Shown in pieces: positions 1 through 6,798 of a stretch of 17,553 nucleotides of DNA. The notes under the pieces were generated by a model. It ran no database searches and had not been told where the DNA came from. It saw nothing but the letters and a program-made list of their open reading frames with translations. The position numbers and the translations under genes were made by a program. The DNA is taken from the NCBI GenBank assembly GCA_030595485.1, contig JAUVDE010000016.1:1-17553 (forward strand), in the 5' to 3' direction. The number at the start of each line of letters is the position of its first letter. The stretch's first letter is position 1. The stretch is from Draconibacterium sp. (GTDB lineage: Bacteria > Bacteroidota > Bacteroidia > Bacteroidales > Prolixibacteraceae).

Positions 1-13
1 GGGCTGAGCGAAA

Positions 14-36
14 AAAAATGTTTTGTAAACATTTTT
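14..36. terminator. Perfect 10-bp inverted repeat, possible bidirectional terminator
   Basis: The arms AAAAATGTTT (14-23) and AAACATTTTT (27-36) are perfectly complementary around a TGT loop. The A-run on one side and T-run on the other would suit a weak terminator in either direction, perhaps for a gene left of the window. The stem is AT-rich, and nothing to the left can be seen. Flanking GGCT (2-5) and AGCC (46-49) could extend the fold with internal gaps. Confidence 0.4.
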
Positions 37-88
37 AGCGAAAGAGCCAGGTTGGCGCGTAGGCATAATAAACAATCTGACTGCGCCA

Positions 89-126
89 AAATATTTTTAA
101 ATAGCTACGGCTATTAAAAAATATTT
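89..126. repeat. Long AT-rich hairpin upstream of the TonB receptor
   Basis: Positions 89-105 pair with 110-126 in 16 of 17 positions (one A-A mismatch at 99/116) around the four-base loop TACG (106-109). The stem lies about 110 bp before the receptor start codon and upstream of its likely promoter. It could be the terminator of an upstream transcript, since the descending arm is followed by only a short T-run, or a cruciform or RNA structure. A second pair, TTGGCGC (52-58) with GCGCCAA (83-89), sits just before it and overlaps it by one base. Confidence 0.45.
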
Positions 127-201
127 GTGGCTTGCATCTTATTCATTATCCTTGTTTCTTGAAAGAAAGGAATTTTTAGAAGTCCCCTATGGTGTTTTGG
201 T

Positions 202-209
202 TAGTTTTG
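202..209 (+). promoter_or_regulatory. Bacteroidota-type -7 box of the TonB receptor gene
   Basis: TAGTTTTG matches the TAnnTTTG element used by the primary sigma factor of Bacteroidota. It would place the transcription start near 215 and give a leader of about 20 nt before the ATG at 236. No good TTTG -33 element is seen at the expected distance, so the promoter is only half supported. Confidence 0.4.
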
Positions 210-235
210 TATTTTTATTAGACAAAAATTTATTG

Positions 236-2617
236 ATGAAGACATTATACTTTTCACTATTTTTTGCAACAGTGCCATTTTGGTTATTTGCTCAAAAGGC
301 ATCGTTAAGCGGAAAAGTTGTGGATGACATAAACAATGAAGCACTTCCTTTTGTAAATATTGTGGTTTCGGGCACTCAAAATGGAACTGTTACCGACGAT
401 AAAGGTCATTTTAAACTGGACAAACTTTCACCTGGTTTTATAAGAATTGAAGCATCTTTTGTGGGCTATAAAAAAGCTATCTCCACGGAAATTGAAGTTA
501 GTGTTGCTAATACAAAATATATTGAAATTAAACTTGAAAAAGCTGAGTCGGAAATTGAGGAGGTGACTGTAATAGCATCACCATTTCGAAAAACGATGGA
601 AAGCCCTGTTTCCTTGCGTTCGATTGGCATTGGCGAAATTGAAAAAGCTCCCGGAGCAAACCGCGATATTTCAAAAGTAATTCAATCATTTCCGGGTGTG
701 CAGTCAACTCCGGCTTATCGGAACGACATTATAATTCGTGGAGGTGGACCATCGGAAAGTAGGTTTTACCTTGATGGAGTAGAGGTTCCTTTTATTAACC
801 ACTTTGCAACGCAGGGAGCATCGGGAGGACCGGTTGGTATTTTAAATGCTGATTTTATTCGTGAAGTAAATTTTTACTCGGGCGCTTTTCCTACAAATCG
901 TGGAAATGCTTTGAGTGGAGTTATGGAATTCAAACAAATTGATGGAAACGAGGAGAAACTTAAATTTCAGGGAACGCTAGGAGCATCGGAAGTTGCTGCA
1001 ACTTTAGACGGACCCATTGGTGAAAAAACAAACTTTGTATTTTCTGTTCGGCAGTCGTATTTACAGTTTTTGTTCGATGCAATTGGCTTGCCTTTTTTGC
1101 CAACATTTACCGATATGCAGTTTAAAGTACGCACACGTTTCGACAAGAAAAATGAACTTACTTTGATTGGTTTGGGCGCATACGATGTTTCGGAGCTGAA
1201 CACCGACATTGAAAACCCCGATGATGAACAGCAGTATATTTTAGACCAGTTACCGGTAAACGAGCAGTGGAATTATACTTTTGGTGCTGTTTACAAACAC
1301 TATCGCGAAAACGGTTATCAGACTTTTGTGGTGAGCCGAAGTCAGTTAGACAACGTGGCTTACAAATACAAGGACAACGATGATAGCTCGGAAGACAACA
1401 AAATTCTGGATTACAATTCAGGGGAAATTGAGAATAAACTTCGTTTTGAAAATACGAGCAGGTTTAATGGTTTTAAGCTTAATGTTGGTGCCAGCCTCGA
1501 TTTCGTAAATTATACAAACGATACCAAAACCCGCACCTATGTTAACGATGAAGTGCTTGATATTATTTATACCACCGATTTAGATTTGATAAAATACGGA
1601 TTGTTTGCACAGCTTAGCAAAACTGTTTTGAATGAGCGGCTTGCCATGTCGTTTGGACTACGTGCCGATGCAAATAATTACTCAAGTAGTATGAATAATT
1701 TGTTGGAACAGTTGTCGCCACGGTTTTCTGCATCGTACAGTTTAACCAACAAGTGGAGCCTTAATTTTAATACCGGAAGATATTACCAGTTGCCCGCTTA
1801 CACAACGCTTGGCTATAAAGAAGACGATGTTTTTGTAAACAAAGAAAACGCGCTGAAATACATTGCTGTTAACCACATTATTGGTGGATTGGAATTTCGT
1901 CCAAAATCAACGGTTCAATTTACAGCAGAAACATTTTTAAAGAAATATTCCGATTATCCATTTTCAGTAAACGACCAAATTAGCCTTGCAAACGTTGGAG
2001 CCGATTTCGGAGTAGTGGGAAACGAAGAGGTACTTTCCATCTCAAACGGACGGGTTTATGGTGCCGAATTTCAGGCAAGGATAAATTCAACCAAAGGATT
2101 TAATTTGAACGTTTCGTATACGCTGGTAAGTAGTGAATTTGATGGTGGTGATGGGGTTTACATTCCATCGAGTTGGGACTCGAAACACTTGTTAACTTTA
2201 ACATCAACCAAAGAATTGAAACGAAATTGGAGGGTAGGTGCTCGTTGGCGTTTTGTAGGTGGTTTGCCATATACGCCATGGGATTTGGAAACATCGTCAC
2301 TTGTTGAAGCATGGGATTTACAGGGCGGTCCGTACCTCGATTATTCACAATTAAATACCCAACGTTTCGACCCTTTTCATCAGTTAGATTTGCGTATCGA
2401 TAAATCGTACTATTGGAAAAAGTTAACCGCTAAGTTTTACATCGACATTCAAAATTTTTACAATTTCCAGGCACAGCAATCCGATATTATTGTGCGTGAA
2501 GTAGATACCAACGGCAATTATATTTTAGTAGACAATGGTACCCGTTATGTTTTAAAAGAAATAGAAAATACTTCGGGAACCGTTTTACCTACCGTTGGTG
2601 TTATTGTTCAGTTCTAA
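236..2617 (+). CDS. TonB-dependent outer-membrane receptor with N-terminal carboxypeptidase-regulatory-like domain
   Basis: This is an energy-dependent outer-membrane importer driven by TonB/ExbBD; its substrate cannot be read from the sequence. The ATG at 236 is chosen because it begins a typical signal peptide (residues 1-20, hydrophobic core, cleavage after Phe-Ala-Gln). The frame is open upstream to a TTG at 125, but that would bury the signal. From this start the protein is 793 residues. Residues about 23-105 form a carboxypeptidase-regulatory-like beta domain. EEVTVIA at 108-114 looks like a TonB box. Residues about 120-235 are the plug, with IIIRGGGPSESRFYLDGVEV, and the rest is a beta-barrel ending in the usual terminal Phe. 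It is shorter than SusC proteins (about 1000 residues), and no SusD partner follows. It resembles the smaller siderophore, vitamin or peptide type receptors as much as glycan importers. A 120-bp gap separates it from the oxidoreductase gene. Confidence 0.93.
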   Translation: MKTLYFSLFFATVPFWLFAQKASLSGKVVDDINNEALPFVNIVVSGTQNGTVTDDKGHFKLDKLSPGFIRIEASFVGYKKAISTEIEVSVANTKYIEIKLEKAESEIEEVTVIASPFRKTMESPVSLRSIGIGEIEKAPGANRDISKVIQSFPGVQSTPAYRNDIIIRGGGPSESRFYLDGVEVPFINHFATQGASGGPVGILNADFIREVNFYSGAFPTNRGNALSGVMEFKQIDGNEEKLKFQGTLGASEVAATLDGPIGEKTNFVFSVRQSYLQFLFDAIGLPFLPTFTDMQFKVRTRFDKKNELTLIGLGAYDVSELNTDIENPDDEQQYILDQLPVNEQWNYTFGAVYKHYRENGYQTFVVSRSQLDNVAYKYKDNDDSSEDNKILDYNSGEIENKLRFENTSRFNGFKLNVGASLDFVNYTNDTKTRTYVNDEVLDIIYTTDLDLIKYGLFAQLSKTVLNERLAMSFGLRADANNYSSSMNNLLEQLSPRFSASYSLTNKWSLNFNTGRYYQLPAYTTLGYKEDDVFVNKENALKYIAVNHIIGGLEFRPKSTVQFTAETFLKKYSDYPFSVNDQISLANVGADFGVVGNEEVLSISNGRVYGAEFQARINSTKGFNLNVSYTLVSSEFDGGDGVYIPSSWDSKHLLTLTSTKELKRNWRVGARWRFVGGLPYTPWDLETSSLVEAWDLQGGPYLDYSQLNTQRFDPFHQLDLRIDKSYYWKKLTAKFYIDIQNFYNFQAQQSDIIVREVDTNGNYILVDNGTRYVLKEIENTSGTVLPTVGVIVQF

Positions 2618-2692
2618 TTGTTTAGTCACTTTTGTTGTGTTTCTAAAAACTTAAGAAAAGTTATATTCCAATTCATTATTGTTTCGTTTGAA

Positions 2693-2716
2693 AAGAGTTG
2701 TTAATTTTAAACTCTT
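2693..2716. repeat. 7-bp inverted repeat between receptor and oxidoreductase genes
   Basis: AAGAGTT (2693-2699) and AACTCTT (2710-2716) form a short stem with a 10-base AT-rich loop, 22 bases before the oxidoreductase start codon. There is no U-tract after it, so it is a poor terminator. It could be an operator or a leader hairpin. A near-match to the -7 box, TTCGTTTG, lies at 2683-2690 immediately upstream. Confidence 0.3.
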
Positions 2717-2737
2717 GAATCAACTAAAACGTAATAA

Positions 2738-3910
2738 ATGATGAATAGAAAACTTCGTATGGGAATGGTCGGTGGAGGAACCGATGCATTTATTGGGGCA
2801 ATTCACCGCTTGGCAGCTTTAATGGATAATCAGATTGAATTGGTTTGTGGCTGTTTTAGTGTAAATCCCGAAATCTCAAAAGAATCAGGCAAACTATATT
2901 ATCTTCCTGAAGACCGCGTTTATGCAACGTATCAGGAAATGTTTGAAAAGGAAGCGCAACTTCCCGAGGGAGAACGCATGGACTTTGTGTCGATTGTAAC
3001 ACCAAATTTTGTGCATTTTGCTCCGGCAATGATGGCGCTTGACATGGGATTTAATGTGGTGTTGGATAAACCAATTACTTTCACTTTAGACGAAGCTTTA
3101 AAGTTGAAGGAAAAGATTGAGGAAACCGGATTAACTTTTGCTTTAACGCACACTTACTCGGGTTACCCGGCAGTAAAACATGCCAAACAAATGGTTGCCG
3201 AAGGGCAGTTGGGTAAAATCAGAAAAGTATATGTTGAATATCCACAGGGTTGGCTTTCGTCGAAACTGGAAGATACCGGAAATCCGCAGGCTAGCTGGCG
3301 TACCGACCCAAAACGTTCGGGAAAAGCAGGTTCCATGGGTGATATTGGTACACATGCTCACCATTTGGCAGAATACATTTCCGGACTAAGGGTTACCGAA
3401 CTTTGTGCCGAATTAAAAGTTTTTGTTCCGAATCGTTTGTTGGATGACGATGGTGCTGCCTTGTTACGTTTCGATAATGGAGCCACCGGAGTTTTAATGG
3501 CAACCCAAATTGCTGCAGGTGAAGAAAACGCCGTTAAAATTAGAATTTATGGTGACAAAGGTGGTTTGGATTGGGAGCAAATGGAACCCAACACTTTAAC
3601 CTTTAAAAAATTGGCTGAACCAACCCAACTTTTAAGAGTCGGAACAAGTATGGACTCCACCATTGCAGCCCACAACACCCGTACACCGGGAGGTCACCCT
3701 GAAGGATATTTAGAAGCTTTTGCAAATATCTACCGCAACTTCTCGTTAACCCTTCGTGCCAAAGCAAATGGTGAAGAACCAAGCGCCGAAATGTTAGATT
3801 TTCCGGGTGTTGAAGATGGTATTCGTGGCATGCAATTTATCGATACAGTTGTTAGCGCTGGCTACAACAACGAGGTAAAGTGGGTGAAATTTGGCGAAAT
3901 GATTGACTAA
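2738..3910 (+). CDS. Gfo/Idh/MocA family NAD(P)-dependent sugar or polyol oxidoreductase
   Basis: This is a cytoplasmic dehydrogenase of the family that oxidises or reduces sugars, inositols and their derivatives with tightly held NAD(P). The 390-residue length fits the family. An N-terminal Rossmann fold begins with MGMVGGGTDAFIGAIHR (residues 8-24), a glycine-rich nucleotide-binding loop. Lys111 in the LDKP motif corresponds to the family's EKP catalytic lysine; Asp in place of Glu is common in this branch. GDIGTHAHHLAEY (201-213) carries Asp202 and His206 of the catalytic GDxGxH-type motif. The C-terminal half is the alpha/beta substrate domain. Two adjacent Met codons (2738 and 2741) are possible starts, and no Shine-Dalgarno site helps choose. 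The next gene, 85 bp downstream, is a xylose-isomerase-like TIM barrel. Such pairs are known from inositol catabolism and from 3-keto-glycoside pathways of Bacteroidota, so a role in keto-sugar or epimerisation chemistry is plausible. The exact substrate is unknown. Confidence 0.9.
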   Translation: MMNRKLRMGMVGGGTDAFIGAIHRLAALMDNQIELVCGCFSVNPEISKESGKLYYLPEDRVYATYQEMFEKEAQLPEGERMDFVSIVTPNFVHFAPAMMALDMGFNVVLDKPITFTLDEALKLKEKIEETGLTFALTHTYSGYPAVKHAKQMVAEGQLGKIRKVYVEYPQGWLSSKLEDTGNPQASWRTDPKRSGKAGSMGDIGTHAHHLAEYISGLRVTELCAELKVFVPNRLLDDDGAALLRFDNGATGVLMATQIAAGEENAVKIRIYGDKGGLDWEQMEPNTLTFKKLAEPTQLLRVGTSMDSTIAAHNTRTPGGHPEGYLEAFANIYRNFSLTLRAKANGEEPSAEMLDFPGVEDGIRGMQFIDTVVSAGYNNEVKWVKFGEMID

Positions 3911-3913
3911 AAA

Positions 3914-3948
3914 AGTTAGAAGTTGGAAGACAGAAGCACGAAGTTATT
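3914..3948 (+). repeat. Heptameric tandem repeat array A (AGnnnGA type)
   Basis: Five consecutive 7-bp units start right after the oxidoreductase stop codon: AGTTAGA, AGTTGGA, AGACAGA, AGCACGA, AGTTATT. The AG at the start is kept in all five and the GA at the end in the first four; the three central bases vary. The same unit type recurs at 4995-5029. Confidence 0.7.
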
Positions 3949-3957
3949 TAACGTTGC

Positions 3958-3992
3958 TATGAACTATGAACTTTAAACTCTAAACTATAAAA
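3958..3992 (+). repeat. Heptameric tandem repeat array (TATGAAC type)
   Basis: Five 7-bp units lie directly before the start codon at 3996: TATGAAC, TATGAAC, TTTAAAC, TCTAAAC, TATAAAA. The first two are identical and the rest decay. The array occupies the leader and ribosome-binding region of the TIM-barrel gene, so changes in copy number could alter translation. Confidence 0.65.
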
Positions 3993-3995
3993 ATT

Positions 3996-4991
3996 ATGGC
4001 AAGACCAGTAACTTTATTCACCGGACAATGGGCAGATTTACCCATTGAAACCATATGCCAAAAAGCCAAAAGTTTTGGTTACGATGGCGTAGAACTATGT
4101 ACCTGGGGCGACCACATGGAAGTGGCCAAAGCTGATCAGGCATATTGCGACGATAGAAAAGCACTTTTAGATAAATACGACCTGAAATTATTTTCAATAT
4201 CAACGCACTTGGATGGACAATGTGTTTGCGACCCAATTGACCAGAGACACAAAAGTATTGCAAGCCCGCATGTTTGGGGCGATGGCGACCCGGAAGGTGT
4301 GCGTCAGCGTGCAGCTGAAGAAATGGTAAAAACTGCCGAGGTGGCAAAACGATTGGGAATTAATGTGGTTAACGGATTTACAGGCAGCCCAATTTGGCAC
4401 TTGCTTTATTCTTTCCCTCCGGTTTCGCCGGAAATGATTGAAGAAGGTTATGCCGACTTTGCTCGTCGTTGGAAACCAATTTTAGATGAATTCCAAAGTT
4501 TGGGTGTGAAGTTTGCCTTGGAAGTGCATCCTACAGAAATAGCTTTCGATATTCATTCGGCACATCAGGCATTAAAAGCCCTTGATAATCATCCTGCATT
4601 TGGTTTTAATTACGACCCAAGCCATTTTGGATATCAGCATGTTGATTACGTTCGTTTTATCTACGAGTTTGCGGATAGAATTTTTCATGTTCACATGAAA
4701 GATGTTTATTGGAGCGATACGCCAACGGCTGTTGGTGTGTTTGGTGGTCATATGGATTTTGGTGATAACCGCCGTTATTGGAATTTCCGCAGCCTAGGCC
4801 GTGGAAAAATCAACTTCGAAAATATTATTCGTGCACTTAACGATGTTAAATACAACGGACCGCTTTCAGTAGAGTGGGAAGACAGCGGCATGGACCGCGA
4901 AGCTGGAGCGATTGAAGCTTGTGCATTTGTAAAAAATGTCGACTTTGCTCCATCGAATGTTGCTTTCGACGATGCAATGCAAAAAGAATAG
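3996..4991 (+). CDS. Xylose-isomerase-like TIM-barrel sugar isomerase/epimerase
   Basis: This is a cytoplasmic metal-dependent (beta/alpha)8 enzyme of the AP-endonuclease-2/xylose-isomerase-like superfamily, 331 residues with no signal peptide. Likely metal ligands stand at the expected strand ends: Glu176 in ALEVHP, Asp207 in NYDPSH, His233 in HVHMKD and Glu293 in SVEWED. The N-terminal strand with GYDGVEL (28-34) is typical. Members isomerise, epimerise or dehydrate sugars and inositols; some act as hydratases or lyases on 3-keto sugars. Coupling to the Gfo/Idh/MocA gene suggests that the two enzymes act in succession on one sugar: oxidation, then rearrangement. The ATG at 3996 begins the first conserved strand. 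The gene is flanked on both sides by heptameric repeats and is followed by a terminator, so it probably ends the plus-strand transcript. The substrate cannot be assigned. Confidence 0.88.
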   Translation: MARPVTLFTGQWADLPIETICQKAKSFGYDGVELCTWGDHMEVAKADQAYCDDRKALLDKYDLKLFSISTHLDGQCVCDPIDQRHKSIASPHVWGDGDPEGVRQRAAEEMVKTAEVAKRLGINVVNGFTGSPIWHLLYSFPPVSPEMIEEGYADFARRWKPILDEFQSLGVKFALEVHPTEIAFDIHSAHQALKALDNHPAFGFNYDPSHFGYQHVDYVRFIYEFADRIFHVHMKDVYWSDTPTAVGVFGGHMDFGDNRRYWNFRSLGRGKINFENIIRALNDVKYNGPLSVEWEDSGMDREAGAIEACAFVKNVDFAPSNVAFDDAMQKE

Positions 4992-4994
4992 AAA

Positions 4995-5029
4995 GGTTGG
5001 AAGGCCGAAGTCAGAAGACCGAAGTTGGA
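4995..5029 (+). repeat. Heptameric tandem repeat array B (AGnnnGA type)
   Basis: Five 7-bp units follow the TIM-barrel stop codon: GGTTGGA, AGGCCGA, AGTCAGA, AGACCGA, AGTTGGA. They share the AGnnnGA pattern of array A after the oxidoreductase gene, about 1.08 kb upstream. The last two units supply the ascending arm of the terminator at 5018-5055. Confidence 0.7.
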
Positions 5030-5055
5030 TTTAAATTCGGCTTCGGTTTTTTTTT
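5018..5055 (+). terminator. Rho-independent terminator of the oxidoreductase/TIM-barrel transcript
   Basis: ACCGAAG (5018-5024) pairs with CTTCGGT (5041-5047) and runs directly into nine T residues (5047-5055). A competing stem can form between GCCGAA (5004-5009) and TTCGGC (5036-5041). Both use the heptad array, so the terminator appears to have been built from it. Confidence 0.65.
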
Positions 5056-5087
5056 ACGTAAAACATCACGATTAAACGTTGCTTTTT

Positions 5088-5291
5088 ATGAGTGAATTTT
5101 CGAATAAATACCATAAACAGTTTGAGCAGGATAAGTTTGCTAAAATAGCAGGAATAAAACGAATTGAAGCATCGCCCGGCTATGCAAAGGCAAGCATGGA
5201 GATTACTGAAACCCATCATAATTCGGTGGGAATTGTACATGGTGGCGCCCTATTTACTTTAGCCGATTTTGTTTTTGCCGTAAGATACTAA
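5088..5291 (+). pseudogene. 3'-truncated PaaI-type hotdog thioesterase
   Basis: The 67 residues from the ATG at 5088 match the N-terminal half of PaaI-like acyl-CoA thioesterases (family length about 130-145 residues). The active-site region THHNSVGIVHGGALFTLADF, with the conserved Asn, His-Gly-Gly and Asp, is intact. The frame then ends abruptly with VFAVRY and a TAA, before the long beta strands that complete the hotdog fold. No continuation of the family is found in any frame between 5292 and 5376. The N-terminal residues read like a normal, undecayed gene, so the loss is probably a deletion or rearrangement rather than slow decay. A functional mini-protein is unlikely because hotdog enzymes need the full sheet to dimerise. 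The gene starts 33 bp after the upstream terminator and would be transcribed separately, if at all. Confidence 0.75.
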
Positions 5292-5303
5292 GATAATAAA
5301 AGT

Positions 5304-5331
5304 AAAAAATTAGCTAAGGATTTATTGCTAA
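5304..5331 (-). terminator. Weak terminator-like hairpin downstream of the AraC-type gene
   Basis: Read on the minus strand, TTAGC and GCTAA (5327-5331 and 5310-5314) form a 5-bp stem followed by six T residues (5309-5304). The position suits the end of the AraC-type gene, but the stem is short and the loop is 12 bases, so support is weak. Confidence 0.25.
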
Positions 5332-5376
5332 AGAATTAATTTGAAAAGGATTAAATGAAAATTGTTTTGAAACAAC

Positions 5377-6540
5377 TCACACAATTGTTTGCTTCTTTTC
5401 TGAGCGGTATTTCCCGGGTGTGATTCCCTCCAGATCCTTAAAAACACGCGAAAAGGAGGCCACCGAACCAAAACCCGACTTTTCGGCAATATGTTCCATC
5501 GAGTAAGCCTGATGATTTGTACAAACTAAAAGTGCTTTAGCTTCTTTAACGCGATAACCATTAACAAACTCATTAAAATTTATTTGGAAATCGTCGTTAA
5601 TTAACCTCGAAATATAAGTTCGATTGGTTCCTATTGATTCAGAAATGGTAGTTATGCGAAGGTCGGGGTGTTGGTATATTTTATCTTTTTCAAATAGTTG
5701 GATTAGCTTACTTTTAAGTTTATCATCGTACTCCGTTTTTATTTCCTCAAATTCAAGGCTTAAATCCTCATTCTCCTCAATTTTCTCAAGAAGTTCAGTC
5801 TGTTGGTTTCCTTTAAAACCAATACCAAATAGCAATGCACTAAATATAAAAGATGGAATGAGAAGAGATACTTCGTGCCGTGTAAAATAGCTTCTTCCGA
5901 TAAACACAAAACTGATGCTTACAACGGCGACAAATAAAATAATAATGTTTAAATCTCTAATCCAATTCAAGGTTTTTCCTTCAATATTCGAGTAATAGTC
6001 AGCTACAAATTGGTTGTGTTTGTTTACCCGTTTTATTCCATGAAAGGCATAATAAATCACCTGAATTAAAAATATAAGTCGTGCCGCAAAGAAGATATGA
6101 CCTTTTATACCAGCAATTGATGATAGATTTATTCCCTTTAAATTTTTCTCAATTAAGATATCTTGAACGTAAAAAATGCGTTGTTCGGGCGAAAGAAAGA
6201 ATGTACATATAAATGATAAAGTTGAAAAAATCAGGGCCGGAAGAAAATGTATGAATTGAGGTTTGATTCCTGCATCTTCAGAAGTACGTAGCAATATATA
6301 AATGTAATACATGGGGTAAATCGAAAGCATGGTAAGCAAATAAAGACTTTCGAAATAAGAATAAAGTGTGTAAAGGTTACTGAAAAATATAGCGTGGGTA
6401 CAGTAGAGACAAAAAGCTAACACCATAAAAAACCCAAGGTGCGTTTTTGGATGATTTCGTTCTCCTTTCTGAATAAGAAAAACAAAACTCCAAAAGAAGG
6501 TCACGTATATGGGTGTAAGTAAAGCAATTGCCTTAATCAT
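5377..6540 (-). CDS. Membrane-anchored AraC-family transcriptional regulator
   Basis: This 387-residue protein has about seven hydrophobic membrane segments in its N-terminal two thirds (roughly residues 4-24, 34-52, 60-84, 98-116, 147-166, 196-215 and 222-241). A short charged, probably coiled segment (about 250-280) follows, then a C-terminal AraC-type double helix-turn-helix (about 290-383). The DNA-binding part shows the usual second-helix pattern IAEKSGFGSVASFSRVFKD followed by GITPGKYR. Such proteins are common in Bacteroidota and are thought to sense a signal in or across the inner membrane while binding DNA. The ATG at 6540 is chosen because it starts right before the first membrane helix; a TTG 36 bases upstream is also in frame. 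The gene stands alone, between the truncated thioesterase and the terminator of the glycosidase/sulfatase operon, so it may regulate that operon or the oxidoreductase pair. Its ligand and targets are unknown. Confidence 0.9.
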   Translation of the reverse strand: MIKAIALLTPIYVTFFWSFVFLIQKGERNHPKTHLGFFMVLAFCLYCTHAIFFSNLYTLYSYFESLYLLTMLSIYPMYYIYILLRTSEDAGIKPQFIHFLPALIFSTLSFICTFFLSPEQRIFYVQDILIEKNLKGINLSSIAGIKGHIFFAARLIFLIQVIYYAFHGIKRVNKHNQFVADYYSNIEGKTLNWIRDLNIIILFVAVVSISFVFIGRSYFTRHEVSLLIPSFIFSALLFGIGFKGNQQTELLEKIEENEDLSLEFEEIKTEYDDKLKSKLIQLFEKDKIYQHPDLRITTISESIGTNRTYISRLINDDFQINFNEFVNGYRVKEAKALLVCTNHQAYSMEHIAEKSGFGSVASFSRVFKDLEGITPGKYRSEKKQTIV

Positions 6541-6726
6541 TATTTTGTTGTTTGTTAGCTTTGGACGAAAATACAAATTTTATCCGAACTGCAACTTTTT
6601 ACATTTTGAGATAAATTTTTACGATTTGAAGGTCGGATCTGAGTATTTAGTTAGACATTTGTGTCCGAAAGCAAACAATTTAATATTCTCAAAAATTATT
6701 TTGATTATTAAATAGAAACAAGAAAC

Positions 6727-6769
6727 TTGGTAATTCTTAGAAGACTTCATAACCTTCTTAAATTACCAA
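6727..6769. repeat. Imperfect inverted repeat with 9-bp perfect outer arms
   Basis: TTGGTAATT (6727-6735) is perfectly complementary to AATTACCAA (6761-6769). The pairing continues inward with one bulge and one mismatch through AGAAG and CTTCT (arms 6727-6743 and 6754-6769). It sits between the operon terminator and the AraC-type gene's upstream region and has no U-tract. It may be an operator or the stem of a small RNA. Confidence 0.4.
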
Positions 6770-6798
6770 CCCTCCTCCTATAAAGATAATACAAATGC

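Noticed and set aside
125..235. In-frame TTG extension of the TonB receptor, adding 37 residues
   Set aside because: It would place the clear signal peptide internally; the ATG at 236 gives a normal Sec signal, and a -7 box lies at 202-209, inside the extension.
2991..3100. Asp in place of Glu in the EKP motif of the Gfo/Idh/MocA enzyme as a sign of inactivation
   Set aside because: The catalytic lysine is kept, and DKP is common in this family, so it is not evidence of a dead enzyme.
4018..4347. 109-codon minus-strand open frame inside the TIM-barrel gene
   Set aside because: It is antisense to conserved metal-dependent TIM-barrel sequence; the composition is that of a shadow frame, with no recognisable domain.
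3914..5029. CRISPR-like array
   Set aside because: The repeats are 7-bp contiguous units without spacers and no cas gene is present.
5292..5376. Possible frameshifted remainder of the thioesterase
   Set aside because: All three forward frames were read; none shows the expected C-terminal hotdog residues, so a simple frameshift does not explain the truncation.
6541..6715. Plus-strand open frame running out of the AraC-type gene's start region (from 6509)
   Set aside because: It overlaps the regulator start antisense and runs into AT-rich non-coding DNA; no family resemblance.
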